From positions 1 through 13,568 of the forward strand of contig JANPBI010000054.1 of assembly GCA_031430315.1 (NCBI GenBank): DNA of 13,568 bases, written 5' to 3'. Shown here in pieces: positions 1-7,305 of the stretch. The translations under genes were made by a program, and so were the position numbers. The DNA is from JAJNPS01 sp031430315 (GTDB taxonomy: Bacteria; Pseudomonadota; Alphaproteobacteria; Rhodobacterales; Rhodobacteraceae). Every line of letters starts with the position of its first letter. Within the stretch, counting starts at the first letter, position 1. Below the pieces are notes generated by a model that ran no database searches, was not told the DNA's origin, and was given only the letters and a program-made list of their open reading frames with translations.

Positions 1-1543
1 TCGAAGAATTCCACGCCATGTTGGCCATGTAAAGAAACAGCGTGTCGATCTTGTAGGGGTCACCCGAATGGGCATTGGGGATGACCATATGCATCATGCC
101 GTGTGCCGAGAACGGGTTTTCCCAGCTGAACGCCTTGTCGATGCGCGCAGGGCTGCCATCGGGCAAAAGGCAAAGGTTGTCGGGGCTGCGGACGTAGCCG
201 AGATGCGGACCGGATAGCGGTTTTCCGGGCGTGGTCACGAAATGGGGTGTTGGGTGCGCCTCGAGCGGTTTGGGGTATGGCGGCTTCAGACGGTAACCAC
301 CCGGAACCTCGACCGTGCCGAGCAGGATCTGCAACAGGTGCAGCGCGCGGGCGGTCTGGAATCCGTTCGAATGGGCCGAGATACCGCGCATGGCGTGGAA
401 CGAGACGGGGCGACCGGGCATCGAGGCATGGTGGTTGCCGCGGAAGTCGGTCCATGGTTGGGGTAGGTCGATGGCCTGGTTGAACGCGACATCGGCGAGT
501 TCCGCCGCAAGTGCCCGGATGCGGGTGCTGGGGATGCCGCAACGGTCAGCGACGGCCTCGGGCGCGTATTCCGGCGCCAGGTACATTTCCGCCATGTGCT
601 GGAATACCGTCCGGTGGCCTTGCCAGACCGCCCCAAGGTCTGGCTGCACGCCTTTGCCGTCCCAAGCGGCGGGGTGCTGTGTGACCTTATCGATGACAAA
701 GGGCTGGCTTTCGGCATTCTTGACGAACAGGCCCTTTTCCGCGCCTTCCGTGGAGTTCACCAGCAACCCGGCATTGGTGAACTGTGCTAGGTAGTCGAGA
801 TCGACCTTGCCCGCCTCCAAGAGGCAATGGATCAGGCTCAGGATCAAAAGGCCATCCGTCCCCGGCGTGATCCCCAGCCAGTCATCGGCCACTGCGTTGT
901 ACCCCGTGCGGATCGGGTTGACCCCGATCACATGCGCGCCACGTTCCTTCAGCCGCCCGAGGCCGATCTTGATGGGGTTGCTGTCGTGATCCTCGGCCAC
1001 ACCGAACATCACGAAAAGCTTGGTATGCTCCCAATCCGGCTGGCCAAATTCCCAGAATGCACCGCCAATGGTGTAGATGCCGGCGGCGGCCATGTTGACC
1101 GAACAAAACCCGCCATGGGCCGCATAGTTCGGAGTACCGAATTGTTGCGCCCACCAGCCGGTGAAAGACTGTGACTGGTCGCGCCCGGTAAAGAACGCCA
1201 ACTTTTCCGGGGCCGTTTCTCGCAGGGGTTTCATCCAGGCCACTGCCAGTGCCAGCGCCTCGTCCCAGGTGATCTCCTCGAACGCCCCCGACCCGCGCGG
1301 ACCGACACGCCGCAAAGGAGCGCGCAATCGGCTGGGGGCCGTGACCTGCATGATGCCGCTGGCACCTTTGGCACACAGGACGCCTTTGTTGATCGGGTGG
1401 TCGCGGTTGCCCTCGATATAGCTGACCTTGCCGGACGTCAGGTGTACGTTAATCCCGCAGCGGCAGGCGCACATGTAGCAGGTGGTCTTGCAGATTTCGT
1501 CGGATACGCGTGGCGAGGTGTCGATGCGTGGCTGATGGGTCAT
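1..1543 (-). CDS. soeA: Molybdopterin oxidoreductase catalytic subunit, probable cytoplasmic sulfite dehydrogenase SoeA (N-terminal 514 codons, cut by window edge)
   Basis: My own translation from the ATG at 1543 stays open to base 1, so the C-terminal part lies outside the window. Residues 22-57 hold an iron-sulfur cysteine set (C22-x2-C25-x3-C29-x27-C57), typical of the DMSO-reductase/complex iron-sulfur molybdoenzyme superfamily. Cys147 in the stretch HGGFCSVN lines up with the molybdenum-ligand position of the nitrate-reductase/formate-dehydrogenase type. There is no twin-arginine signal ahead of the cluster, so the protein should stay in the cytoplasm, as known for SoeA of SoeABC (sulfite to sulfate, electrons to quinone). 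The start is supported by GGGGAGGG about 6 nt upstream and a 4-nt ATGA overlap with ackA. The link to sulfite is inferred from xsc and the exporter upstream, and as I recall, soe genes adjoin taurine genes in other roseobacters. An uncharacterised oxidoreductase of the same superfamily is the alternative. SoeB and SoeC would lie to the left. Confidence 0.78.
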   Translation of the reverse strand, partial: MTHQPRIDTSPRVSDEICKTTCYMCACRCGINVHLTSGKVSYIEGNRDHPINKGVLCAKGASGIMQVTAPSRLRAPLRRVGPRGSGAFEEITWDEALALAVAWMKPLRETAPEKLAFFTGRDQSQSFTGWWAQQFGTPNYAAHGGFCSVNMAAAGIYTIGGAFWEFGQPDWEHTKLFVMFGVAEDHDSNPIKIGLGRLKERGAHVIGVNPIRTGYNAVADDWLGITPGTDGLLILSLIHCLLEAGKVDLDYLAQFTNAGLLVNSTEGAEKGLFVKNAESQPFVIDKVTQHPAAWDGKGVQPDLGAVWQGHRTVFQHMAEMYLAPEYAPEAVADRCGIPSTRIRALAAELADVAFNQAIDLPQPWTDFRGNHHASMPGRPVSFHAMRGISAHSNGFQTARALHLLQILLGTVEVPGGYRLKPPYPKPLEAHPTPHFVTTPGKPLSGPHLGYVRSPDNLCLLPDGSPARIDKAFSWENPFSAHGMMHMVIPNAHSGDPYKIDTLFLYMANMAWNSS

Positions 1544-2625
1544 CGGTGGCCCTCCCCAGCCATGACTTGCGCGACTTCTAACGCAATCTGGCGCTCTTCA
1601 TCCGCCGGAACTGTCCAGATCGCGACAGTGGATGACGCATCATGCAACTGGCGCGCATTCTGGCGGTTTGCGGGGGCGTCGACAACCACACCTAGATAGG
1701 ACAACCCGTCGAGGATGCGGCCGCGCACCACAGGATCATTTTCACCGATGCCGCCGGTAAAGACCACGGCATCAATGCCACCCATCGCGGCGACCAGCGA
1801 CCCGGCATGGCGGATCGCCCAATAGCAGAAGTGATCCACCGCAAACCGCGCGTCGGCGGTTTTGGCCTCGTGCAAAGTGCGCATGTCGCTGGCGCCCCCC
1901 AAAGCAACGAGCCCGCTTTCGCGGTTGAGAATGCGAGCAGCGCCGTCGATGCCGTAACGCTGTCCAAGCGCCAGTACCGCGTTGCCGTCAATGGAACCAG
2001 CGCGCGTGCCCATCGTCAGCCCGTCAAGCGGCGAATAGCCCATTGTTGTCGCCACGGAACGCCCTGAGGCGATAGCACAGGCTGACGCCCCATTGCCCAA
2101 ATGAAACACCAAAAGCCGGTCTGGCTGTGGATAACCCGGCATATCTTGTACTAAACGAACAATCGCGGCGTAATTCAGCCCGTGAAACCCGTATCGACGA
2201 AGGCCTTGGTCACGTACGGCCTTTGGCAGGGCATAAGTCACAGCAACAGCCGGGTTTGTCGCATGAAAAGCCGTGTCAAAGGCCGCGTATTGCGGCAAAT
2301 CCGGGGCCAGCGCTGCCAGTGACCGGACACCCATGACATTGGCCGGATTGTGCAAGGGCGCCAAAGGGACGCACGCTTCGATCCGCGTCAAGATGTCTGG
2401 CGAAATGCGACAGGTTTTGGTCAGTCCTGCCCCACCGTGCACGACCCTGTGGCCTGCCGACGTCAGGTCGGCCACTGTCACCCCCGCTTGCGTCAGCCCT
2501 CGGGTCAAGGCGTCGGCATGCCCGCCGGGTGCGATTTCTGCCACATGCGCCCGGGCGACTTCGGTCAGGTCATCGAACAGCGCCAGCTTGACCGAAGAGG
2601 ACCCAGAGTTAACCACCAGCAGCAT
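1540..2625 (-). CDS. ackA: Acetate kinase
   Basis: This enzyme reversibly moves phosphate between acetyl phosphate and ADP. Here it would turn the acetyl phosphate released by Xsc into acetate plus ATP, a substrate-level phosphorylation in the cytoplasm. The family signature NSGSSSVK opens the protein (Asn6). Further catalytic-site landmarks are HRVVHGG (Arg60), FDTAFH (Asp117), YGFHGL (His148), FHLGNGAS (His175), MGTRAGS (Arg208), FTGGIGEN (289-296) and the C-terminal ADEER. At 361 residues it is shorter than the usual roughly 400, but all motifs are present and in order, so it looks functional. The ATG shares a base with the exporter stop codon (TGATG), and its own stop overlaps the soeA start (ATGA), so it is translated as part of the operon. 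Many taurine clusters carry pta (phosphotransacetylase) here instead; none is seen in this window. Confidence 0.95.
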   Translation of the reverse strand: MLLVVNSGSSSVKLALFDDLTEVARAHVAEIAPGGHADALTRGLTQAGVTVADLTSAGHRVVHGGAGLTKTCRISPDILTRIEACVPLAPLHNPANVMGVRSLAALAPDLPQYAAFDTAFHATNPAVAVTYALPKAVRDQGLRRYGFHGLNYAAIVRLVQDMPGYPQPDRLLVFHLGNGASACAIASGRSVATTMGYSPLDGLTMGTRAGSIDGNAVLALGQRYGIDGAARILNRESGLVALGGASDMRTLHEAKTADARFAVDHFCYWAIRHAGSLVAAMGGIDAVVFTGGIGENDPVVRGRILDGLSYLGVVVDAPANRQNARQLHDASSTVAIWTVPADEERQIALEVAQVMAGEGHR

Positions 2626-3365
2626 CAGAACATCGCCTTGATCAGACCGAGTGCGGCCAACCCGGCCAGAAGCAGGATGGCAAAGCGGCGAAAGTCCTGC
2701 GGGTCAGTGCCAAAGAAATGCCTCCCCCCCAGCCAGTTGCCAAAGAATGTCACCGGCAACGCGATCAAGGATGCCCAAAGGGTGTTCCAGCTAACCAGTC
2801 CTGCCCACCAATACAAAGGCGCGGAGTAAAGATCGAGAAGCGGAAAGTAGGCGATCAGCGTTGCACGAAAGACCGAAGCTTGCATCGGCTGGGCGGCAAA
2901 AAACGCAGCCACAGGCAGGCCGCCCATCCCCGGCGCGTTTGCAATGCCCGACACGACCCCGGCCACAGCATTCGCCGGACCCCGCACTTCTCGGGCCAAG
3001 CGCAAACCGAACAACAAGATGACGCACATGATCAGAACATAGCCCGAGACCAACGCGCGGGCGGTATCCTCGTCAACACCGGTCAGGATCCACAGGCCAA
3101 GTGGCAACCCCACCGCCGCCCCTGCCATCAACCACCAGACTCGACTCCAGTCCACGTCAGGCCCTGCACCCTTTGCAGCCTGCAACGACATCGAGGTTTC
3201 CAAAATCACAACGACCGCCACAAAGTTGAGCGGATTGGTCACAAGCGAGGATGCCGCGATGACCATGGCCGAAAACCCAAAACCGGAATATCCGCGCACG
3301 AAAGCTGCAACGAAAATCGCTGCCGCCATCCATGTCACTGCCATGGGGCCAAGGTCAAAAGGCAC
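2625..3365 (-). CDS. TauE/SafE (TSUP) family membrane exporter, probable sulfite/sulfonate exporter
   Basis: A hydrophobic protein of about 246 residues with roughly seven to eight predicted membrane segments, in the TSUP family (TauE/SafE, DUF81). The N-terminal helix contains the family-like stretch FVRGYSGFGFSA, and a second glycine-rich repeat (GIANAPGMGGLP) lies in the middle, reflecting the internal duplication usual for the family. Relatives named TauZ or TauE are thought to export sulfite made during taurine breakdown. I chose the GTG at 3365 because GGAAGGA sits about 7 nt upstream; the reading frame stays open to 3554, but that part overlaps the upstream gene and reads as non-membrane sequence. 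The ATG at 3344 is an alternative with no ribosome site. It follows the NTF2-like gene by 17 bp and overlaps ackA by one base. Family membership is firm; the substrate (sulfite) is inferred from context. Confidence 0.85.
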   Translation of the reverse strand: MPFDLGPMAVTWMAAAIFVAAFVRGYSGFGFSAMVIAASSLVTNPLNFVAVVVILETSMSLQAAKGAGPDVDWSRVWWLMAGAAVGLPLGLWILTGVDEDTARALVSGYVLIMCVILLFGLRLAREVRGPANAVAGVVSGIANAPGMGGLPVAAFFAAQPMQASVFRATLIAYFPLLDLYSAPLYWWAGLVSWNTLWASLIALPVTFFGNWLGGRHFFGTDPQDFRRFAILLLAGLAALGLIKAMF

Positions 3366-3382
3366 GCCGCGTCCTTCCCACC

Positions 3383-3775
3383 CTAAAAGGGCTTGAAACA
3401 ATCGCAATTGCGCTGACGCAGTATCCTGCCGTCGGCGATCTCGTAGAACTGCGCAAAATGCGACGTCATTTTCTCGCCCGGTTGCAAGTTGCCAACGCCA
3501 ATGGCCAACGTGCCGGTCCAGACCGCTTCCAGCACCACCATAGACCCGGCCCAAGTCCAGCTTTCGATGCCAATTGTCTGCGAGCGCAACATCTTTGCCC
3601 CTGCAGCCACCGCCGCCAAGATAGCGTCCCGGTCGCGCGCAATATCTTCGGGCACCAGACAGTTGGGGTACTTCGCTTGTTCGGCCGCGTCGTGGTAGAA
3701 TACGCTAATCCCGTCGGGCCCTGCCCCCTCGGTCGGGGCCTGCCGACTTGCGCACACCAGAGCTTCCGGTTCCAT
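3383..3775 (-). CDS. NTF2/SnoaL-like family protein in the taurine operon, function unknown
   Basis: A 130-residue protein with the look of the nuclear transport factor 2 / SnoaL-like cone fold. It has an N-terminal helical part (EALVCASRQAP), a strand with FYHDAAEQAKYPN, and later strands ending in HFAQFYEIADGRILRQRNCDCFKPF. The DGRI-RQRN turn and the CDCF end are typical of stand-alone NTF2-like bacterial proteins. No signal peptide or membrane segment is seen. The ATG at 3775 has GGAGG about 7 nt upstream. The gene lies 28 bp after xsc and 17 bp before the exporter, so it is almost surely co-transcribed with them. Family members range from ketosteroid isomerases and epoxide hydrolases to non-catalytic ligand binders. 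I cannot name a reaction; handling of sulfoacetaldehyde or a related aldehyde or its hydrate is only a guess from position. Confidence 0.85.
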   Translation of the reverse strand: MEPEALVCASRQAPTEGAGPDGISVFYHDAAEQAKYPNCLVPEDIARDRDAILAAVAAGAKMLRSQTIGIESWTWAGSMVVLEAVWTGTLAIGVGNLQPGEKMTSHFAQFYEIADGRILRQRNCDCFKPF

Positions 3776-3803
3776 CCTGCGCCCTCCGCCTTATGCTGTG
3801 CCG

Positions 3804-5582
3804 TCACGCGCCAACTTGCGGTCGCATGTCCGCCTTGGAAATCCCGGCCACTTCGACAGGTTTTTTCATCGCATCCCGCCGGAAAGGTTCGCCCAGTTCC
3901 TGGTTGATCATCGCCTCGATCAGCGTCGTCTTGCCATGCTGCATCTGGTCGGTGATTGCCTTCGACAAAGCGTCGCGCAATGCGTCCATGGTGCGCGCCT
4001 GCACGCCCTGCAACCCACAGGCCTTGGCGATGCCGGCGTAGCTGACGCCCTCATCCAGTTCGGTGCCGACAAAGTTGTCGTCGTACCAAAGCGTCGAGTT
4101 CCGTTTCTCCGCGCCCCACTGGTAGTTGCGGAAAACAACCATCGTAATCGCGGGCCATTCGGGCCGGCCAATGGCAGTCAGTTCGGTCACCGCAATGCCG
4201 AAGGCCCCGTCCCCTGCAAATCCCACCACCGGCACATCCGGGCAGCCGATCTTGGCGCCGATAATGCTTGGCAGGCCATAGCCACAGGGCCCGAACAGTC
4301 CCGGTGCTAGATACTTCCGCCCTGCATCGAACGTGGGATAAGCGTTGCCGATCGCGCAGTTGTTGCCGATGTCGGATGAGATGATCGCCTCACGCGGTAA
4401 CGCGGACTGGATCGCGCGCCAGGCCATGCGGGGGCTCATCCAGTCGGGCTTGGCCTTGCGGGCGCGGTAGTTCCACGAAGTTCCGGGATCGTCGTCCTCG
4501 TGATCCATCGACGACAAGGCCTGGGCCCACCCTGATTTCGTCTGCGCGATCTTTGCTTTGCGTTCAGTGCGCCCATGGTTACCTGCGGCAGGGGCGAGAC
4601 GCGCCAAAACCGCCTCGGCGACCTTTCGTGCGTCGCCGACAATACCGACTGTGACCCTCTTCGTCAGCCCGATCCGGTCCGGGTTGATGTCGACTTGGAT
4701 GATCTTGGCCGCCTTCGGCCAATAGTCCAGCGCGTAGCCCGGCAAGGTTGAAAACGGGTTCAAGCGGGTACCTAAGCACAATACCACATCCGCGCCGGAA
4801 ATCAATTCCATTGCCGCCTTGGACCCGTTGTAGCCAAGCGGCCCTGCGAACAAGGGATGGCTGCCGGGAAAGGCGTCATTATGTTGATATCCCACGCAAA
4901 CCGGGGCATCCAGCCGCTCGGCCAGGCGCATTGAGGCGGGGATTGCCCCGGCCAATACGACGCCCGCTCCGTTCAAGATCACAGGGAACTTCGCCTGGCT
5001 CAGAAGGTCAGCCGCCGCCTGTATCGCCGACTCACCCCCTGATGGACGTTCAAACTCCACAATGGCGGGCAGCTCGATGTCGATGACTTGGGTCCAGTAG
5101 TCGCGCGGCATGTTGATCTGGGCGGGCGCGCTCATCCGCTTGGCGTTCAGGATGACGCGGTTCAGCACCTCGGCCACGCGGGACGGATCGCGCACCTCTT
5201 CCTGATAGCACACCATGTCCTGGAACAGCGCCATCTGCTCGACTTCCTGGAACCCGCCCATCCCAATGGTCTTGTTGGCCGCCTGCGGCGTCACCAACAG
5301 CAGCGGCGTGTGGTTCCAGTAGGCGGTTTTCACGGGTGTGACGAAGTTGGTGATCCCGGGCCCGTTCTGCGCGATCATCATGCTCATGCGCCCCGAGGCA
5401 CGGGTGTAGCCGTCCGCCATCATCCCGCCCGAGCCTTCATGCGCGCAGTCCCAGAAGGTGATGCCCGCCTTGGGGAAAAGGTCGCTGATTGGCATGAAGG
5501 CGGACCCGATGATCCCGAACGCATGTTCGATGCCATGCATCTGCAGGACTTTCACAAAGGCTTCTTCGGTGGTCATCTTCAT
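3804..5582 (-). CDS. xsc: Sulfoacetaldehyde acetyltransferase
   Basis: A thiamine diphosphate enzyme that converts sulfoacetaldehyde plus phosphate to acetyl phosphate plus sulfite, the desulfonation step of taurine and related C2 sulfonates, in the cytoplasm. The 592-residue length matches the family. The N-terminal Pyr domain carries the catalytic glutamate Glu49 (DCAHEGSGGMMADGYTRASG, from 45). The middle domain runs about 190-340. The C-terminal PP domain has the cofactor motif GDG at 457-459 with the matching Asn486 (VVFRNYQWG). Start: ATG at 5582 with GAGGA 8 nt upstream; a second in-frame ATG two codons later is possible. It lies 101 bp downstream of tauR, with a TauR-like double box in that gap, so it probably has its own activated promoter and heads the xsc-NTF2-exporter-ackA-soeA operon. 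The identity is very secure because acetolactate synthases lack this set of sequence stretches. Confidence 0.97.
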   Translation of the reverse strand: MKMTTEEAFVKVLQMHGIEHAFGIIGSAFMPISDLFPKAGITFWDCAHEGSGGMMADGYTRASGRMSMMIAQNGPGITNFVTPVKTAYWNHTPLLLVTPQAANKTIGMGGFQEVEQMALFQDMVCYQEEVRDPSRVAEVLNRVILNAKRMSAPAQINMPRDYWTQVIDIELPAIVEFERPSGGESAIQAAADLLSQAKFPVILNGAGVVLAGAIPASMRLAERLDAPVCVGYQHNDAFPGSHPLFAGPLGYNGSKAAMELISGADVVLCLGTRLNPFSTLPGYALDYWPKAAKIIQVDINPDRIGLTKRVTVGIVGDARKVAEAVLARLAPAAGNHGRTERKAKIAQTKSGWAQALSSMDHEDDDPGTSWNYRARKAKPDWMSPRMAWRAIQSALPREAIISSDIGNNCAIGNAYPTFDAGRKYLAPGLFGPCGYGLPSIIGAKIGCPDVPVVGFAGDGAFGIAVTELTAIGRPEWPAITMVVFRNYQWGAEKRNSTLWYDDNFVGTELDEGVSYAGIAKACGLQGVQARTMDALRDALSKAITDQMQHGKTTLIEAMINQELGEPFRRDAMKKPVEVAGISKADMRPQVGA

Positions 5583-5615
5583 CGCGGCATTCCTCGTATT
5601 TGCAGGCTTGTGTCG

Positions 5616-5621
5616 GTTCTA
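5616..5621 (-). promoter_or_regulatory. Candidate -10 element of the xsc promoter
   Basis: TAGAAC on the minus strand (4 of 6 to TATAAT) lies 20 bp downstream of the proximal TauR-like box and about 34 bp before the xsc start codon. No convincing -35 hexamer is seen at the right distance, which fits an activator-dependent promoter but also leaves the call weak. The box-to-minus-10 distance is 5 bp shorter than at tpa, so the true -10 may be a different hexamer. Confidence 0.3.
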
Positions 5622-5641
5622 TCGCCCGCGGCGGATCCAGC

Positions 5642-5674
5642 TTAGGGCCAGTCGACCCGGCGCGGTAGGTCCAG
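5642..5674 (-). promoter_or_regulatory. TauR-like operator upstream of xsc (direct repeats, 23-bp period)
   Basis: On the minus strand CTGGACCTAC (5665-5674) is followed 23 bp later by CTGGCCCTAA (5642-5651); each matches CTGGACYTAA, which I recall as the TauR box of Rhodobacter capsulatus, at 9 of 10 positions. The pair lies 10 bp past the tauR stop codon and 59 bp before the xsc start codon. The repeats run in the direction of xsc transcription, as at tpa. TauR is known to activate through direct repeats; binding here is inferred. Confidence 0.75.
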
Positions 5675-5683
5675 ACGGCGAGC

Positions 5684-7147
5684 CTATCCCAATCCGCGCC
5701 GGATGGCAGCGGCGATACGGGCGATGCCGTCGGGGATGCGCGCGGGCGGGATCGAAGAATATCCCAACCGGTAAAGGTTGCGCGGCGCGTGGCCTGGGTC
5801 GAAAAAGGCGCGCCCCGGCTCGATCAACACATCGTCGGCGCGCAGGCGCGTCGCAAGAACCTCGGTATCCACCATTTCCGGCGCACGCATCCAGAAGCTG
5901 GACCCGCCAAAGCCGCCCTGCCCCGCGACGTTCAGCCCGTGTTCAAGGATTGCCTCGTCCATCACCTGACGACGGCGGCGATAGGCGTTGCGCATGCGGG
6001 CGATCAGCGCGTCGTAGTGCCCAAGGCTCAGGAAATACGCCATCGTCCGCTGCACATGTCCCGGCGGATGGCGCAGCATCATCATCCGCAGATCACGCGC
6101 GGCACGGATGAAAGATGGCGGCCCGACCAGATATCCCAGCCGCATGCCGGGAAAAACCGACTTGGAAAATGACCCCGCATAGACCACGTGCCCCCCGGCA
6201 TCGAGCGACTTCAGCGCCGGCGAGACGGGTTTGAGAAAAGACATCTCGAACTCGTAGTCATCCTCGACAATCACGAACCCATCGCGCGCGGCAGCCTCAA
6301 GCAGTGCCATCCGACGGTCGAGAGGCATCGTCGCGTTCGTCGGGCATTGATGCGAGGCGGTGGTGAAGACAACATCGACATTTTTGGGAATGCGATCAGG
6401 CGGCAGGCCATCAGGATCGACGTCGACAGGCAGAACTTCGGTCCCGGATGGGCCCAGGATGCTGCGCAGGCCAGGATAGCATGGGTTTTCCACAGCGGCC
6501 TTGCGCCCCGGCCCCAGCAAGGCGGCGACCGTGATCCAAAGCGCGTTCTGGGCACCGAGGGTCAGCAAGACCTCGTCAGGTTCGGCGGCGATGCCTCGTC
6601 GCGGCAAAATGGTCTGCAAAAGATGTTCCACCAGCAAAGGATCGTCCTGATCATAGTAGTCCTGCGTCAATGCCCCGAAATCCCGCCGTCCCAAAGCACG
6701 CACAGCACAGAGCCGCCAGTTCTGGTGGTCAAAGAGGCTGGGATCGATCTGGCCGTAGATGAAGGAATAGGGATATCGCTCCCAATCTGCGGGCCGCGCG
6801 ACCTGCAGCGTTTCGGACGGCGGACGAAGAAGGCGGGCGAAATCTGCCGCCTCGGCGCGGGTTCCGCGCTGTGGCAGGTCCGGGGCGCGCGGGGCGGTGT
6901 CGGAGACGAAGTAGCCCGACCGCCCCCTTGCCGTCAGGTAGTCCGACGACACCAGTTCGGCATAGGCCAGCGTCACGGTGATGCGGCTGATCCCCAGATG
7001 CTCCGCCAGCCCGCGCGAGGATGGCATCCGCTGGCCTGCGCGGAACCTTCCCGAGACGACCGCTTCGGTGACCATCTGGCGGATGCGTTGCTGCAGGCTG
7101 CCGCGTGTGGCGGGGGGCAGCACGAAGGCTTCGGCAGGGATCGACAT
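5684..7147 (-). CDS. tauR: MocR/GntR-family transcriptional activator of taurine genes
   Basis: A 487-residue regulator of the MocR subgroup: a GntR-type winged helix (about 15-82, with MPSSRGLAEHLGISRITVTLAY as the recognition region) joined to a class-I aminotransferase-like domain (about 125-480). The pyridoxal-phosphate lysine is Lys329 in AGSFSKSVFPGMRLGY, with the pyridine-binding aspartate in VEDDYEFE (296-297). In Rhodobacter capsulatus TauR activates tpa when taurine is present and binds direct repeats; the same gene order tpa-tauR-xsc is found there. Because the lysine is kept, PLP may form an aldimine with taurine as effector, which is inference. Start: ATG at 7147 with GAGG 5 nt upstream. 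It lies 158 bp after tpa behind a hairpin, with its own -35 and a possible autoregulatory TauR double box. Assignment as TauR rather than another MocR protein rests on family likeness plus context. Confidence 0.92.
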   Translation of the reverse strand: MSIPAEAFVLPPATRGSLQQRIRQMVTEAVVSGRFRAGQRMPSSRGLAEHLGISRITVTLAYAELVSSDYLTARGRSGYFVSDTAPRAPDLPQRGTRAEAADFARLLRPPSETLQVARPADWERYPYSFIYGQIDPSLFDHQNWRLCAVRALGRRDFGALTQDYYDQDDPLLVEHLLQTILPRRGIAAEPDEVLLTLGAQNALWITVAALLGPGRKAAVENPCYPGLRSILGPSGTEVLPVDVDPDGLPPDRIPKNVDVVFTTASHQCPTNATMPLDRRMALLEAAARDGFVIVEDDYEFEMSFLKPVSPALKSLDAGGHVVYAGSFSKSVFPGMRLGYLVGPPSFIRAARDLRMMMLRHPPGHVQRTMAYFLSLGHYDALIARMRNAYRRRRQVMDEAILEHGLNVAGQGGFGGSSFWMRAPEMVDTEVLATRLRADDVLIEPGRAFFDPGHAPRNLYRLGYSSIPPARIPDGIARIAAAIRRGLG

Positions 7148-7148
7148 T

Positions 7149-7181
7149 CTGGCCTCATCCGCGCAGGCGCGCTGGACTTAC
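7149..7181 (+). promoter_or_regulatory. TauR-like operator overlapping the tauR start region (probable autoregulation)
   Basis: CTGGACTTAC (7172-7181, 9 of 10 to CTGGACYTAA) and a weaker CTGGCCTCAT (7149-7158, 7 of 10) stand exactly 23 bp apart on the plus strand, opposite to tauR transcription. The pair fills the space between the candidate -10 and the tauR start codon, a position where binding would block transcription. The identical 23-bp period at three places supports the call; the weak half-box lowers certainty. Confidence 0.55.
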
Positions 7182-7209
7182 AGGATGCGAAAAAGGGCAA
7201 GGCTGTCAA
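7182..7209 (-). promoter_or_regulatory. tauR: Candidate tauR promoter
   Basis: On the minus strand a perfect -35 TTGACA (7204-7209) is followed after 16 bp by CATCCT (7182-7187), a poor -10 with 3 of 6 matches. The predicted transcript start near 7175 lies inside the TauR-like double box and gives a leader of about 28 nt. A strong -35 with a box downstream of it fits constitutive, self-repressed expression. Confidence 0.45.
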
Positions 7210-7227
7210 CGCCCTGCCCCGTTACTC

Positions 7228-7255
7228 TTGGCACAAATATCCCCGCCGGAGGGTG
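7228..7255 (+). repeat. Intergenic repeat, copy 1 (TTGGCACAAATATCC ... CCGGAGGGTG)
   Basis: TTGGCACAAATATCC at 7228-7242 followed by CCGGAGGGTG at 7246-7255. The same two blocks occur inverted at 8815-8849. The two copies flank tpa and point toward it. I recall similar AAATATCC...GGGG intergenic elements scattered in Rhodobacteraceae genomes. Confidence 0.6.
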
Positions 7256-7265
7256 AGACAGCACA

Positions 7266-7290
7266 CGAAACAGTCCGGGGAACTGTTTCG
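7266..7290 (-). terminator. Hairpin after tpa, possible terminator or mRNA-processing stem
   Basis: A perfect 9-bp stem CGAAACAGT / ACTGTTTCG around a 7-nt loop lies 15 bp past the tpa stop codon. No run of U follows on the minus strand, so it is not a classical intrinsic terminator. It could slow polymerase, stabilise the tpa transcript end or limit read-through into tauR. Confidence 0.5.
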
Positions 7291-7305
7291 CTGGCGAACG
7301 ACGCT

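Noticed and set aside
882..1376. A 164-codon minus-strand open frame inside the molybdoenzyme region
   Set aside because: It is out of frame with the uninterrupted 1-1543 reading that carries the iron-sulfur cysteines and family sequence.
3366..3554. Upstream extension of the exporter frame
   Set aside because: It overlaps the NTF2-like gene, is not hydrophobic, and the GTG at 3365 has a good ribosome site.
3553..3562. TauR-like box inside the NTF2-like gene (CTGGACTTGG on the minus strand)
   Set aside because: Only 8 of 10 matches, no partner repeat, and it falls in coding sequence far from a start.
5085..5094. TauR-like box inside xsc (CTGGACCCAA on the minus strand)
   Set aside because: No partner lies 23 bp away, and the bases encode a conserved-looking stretch of Xsc (YWTQVID).
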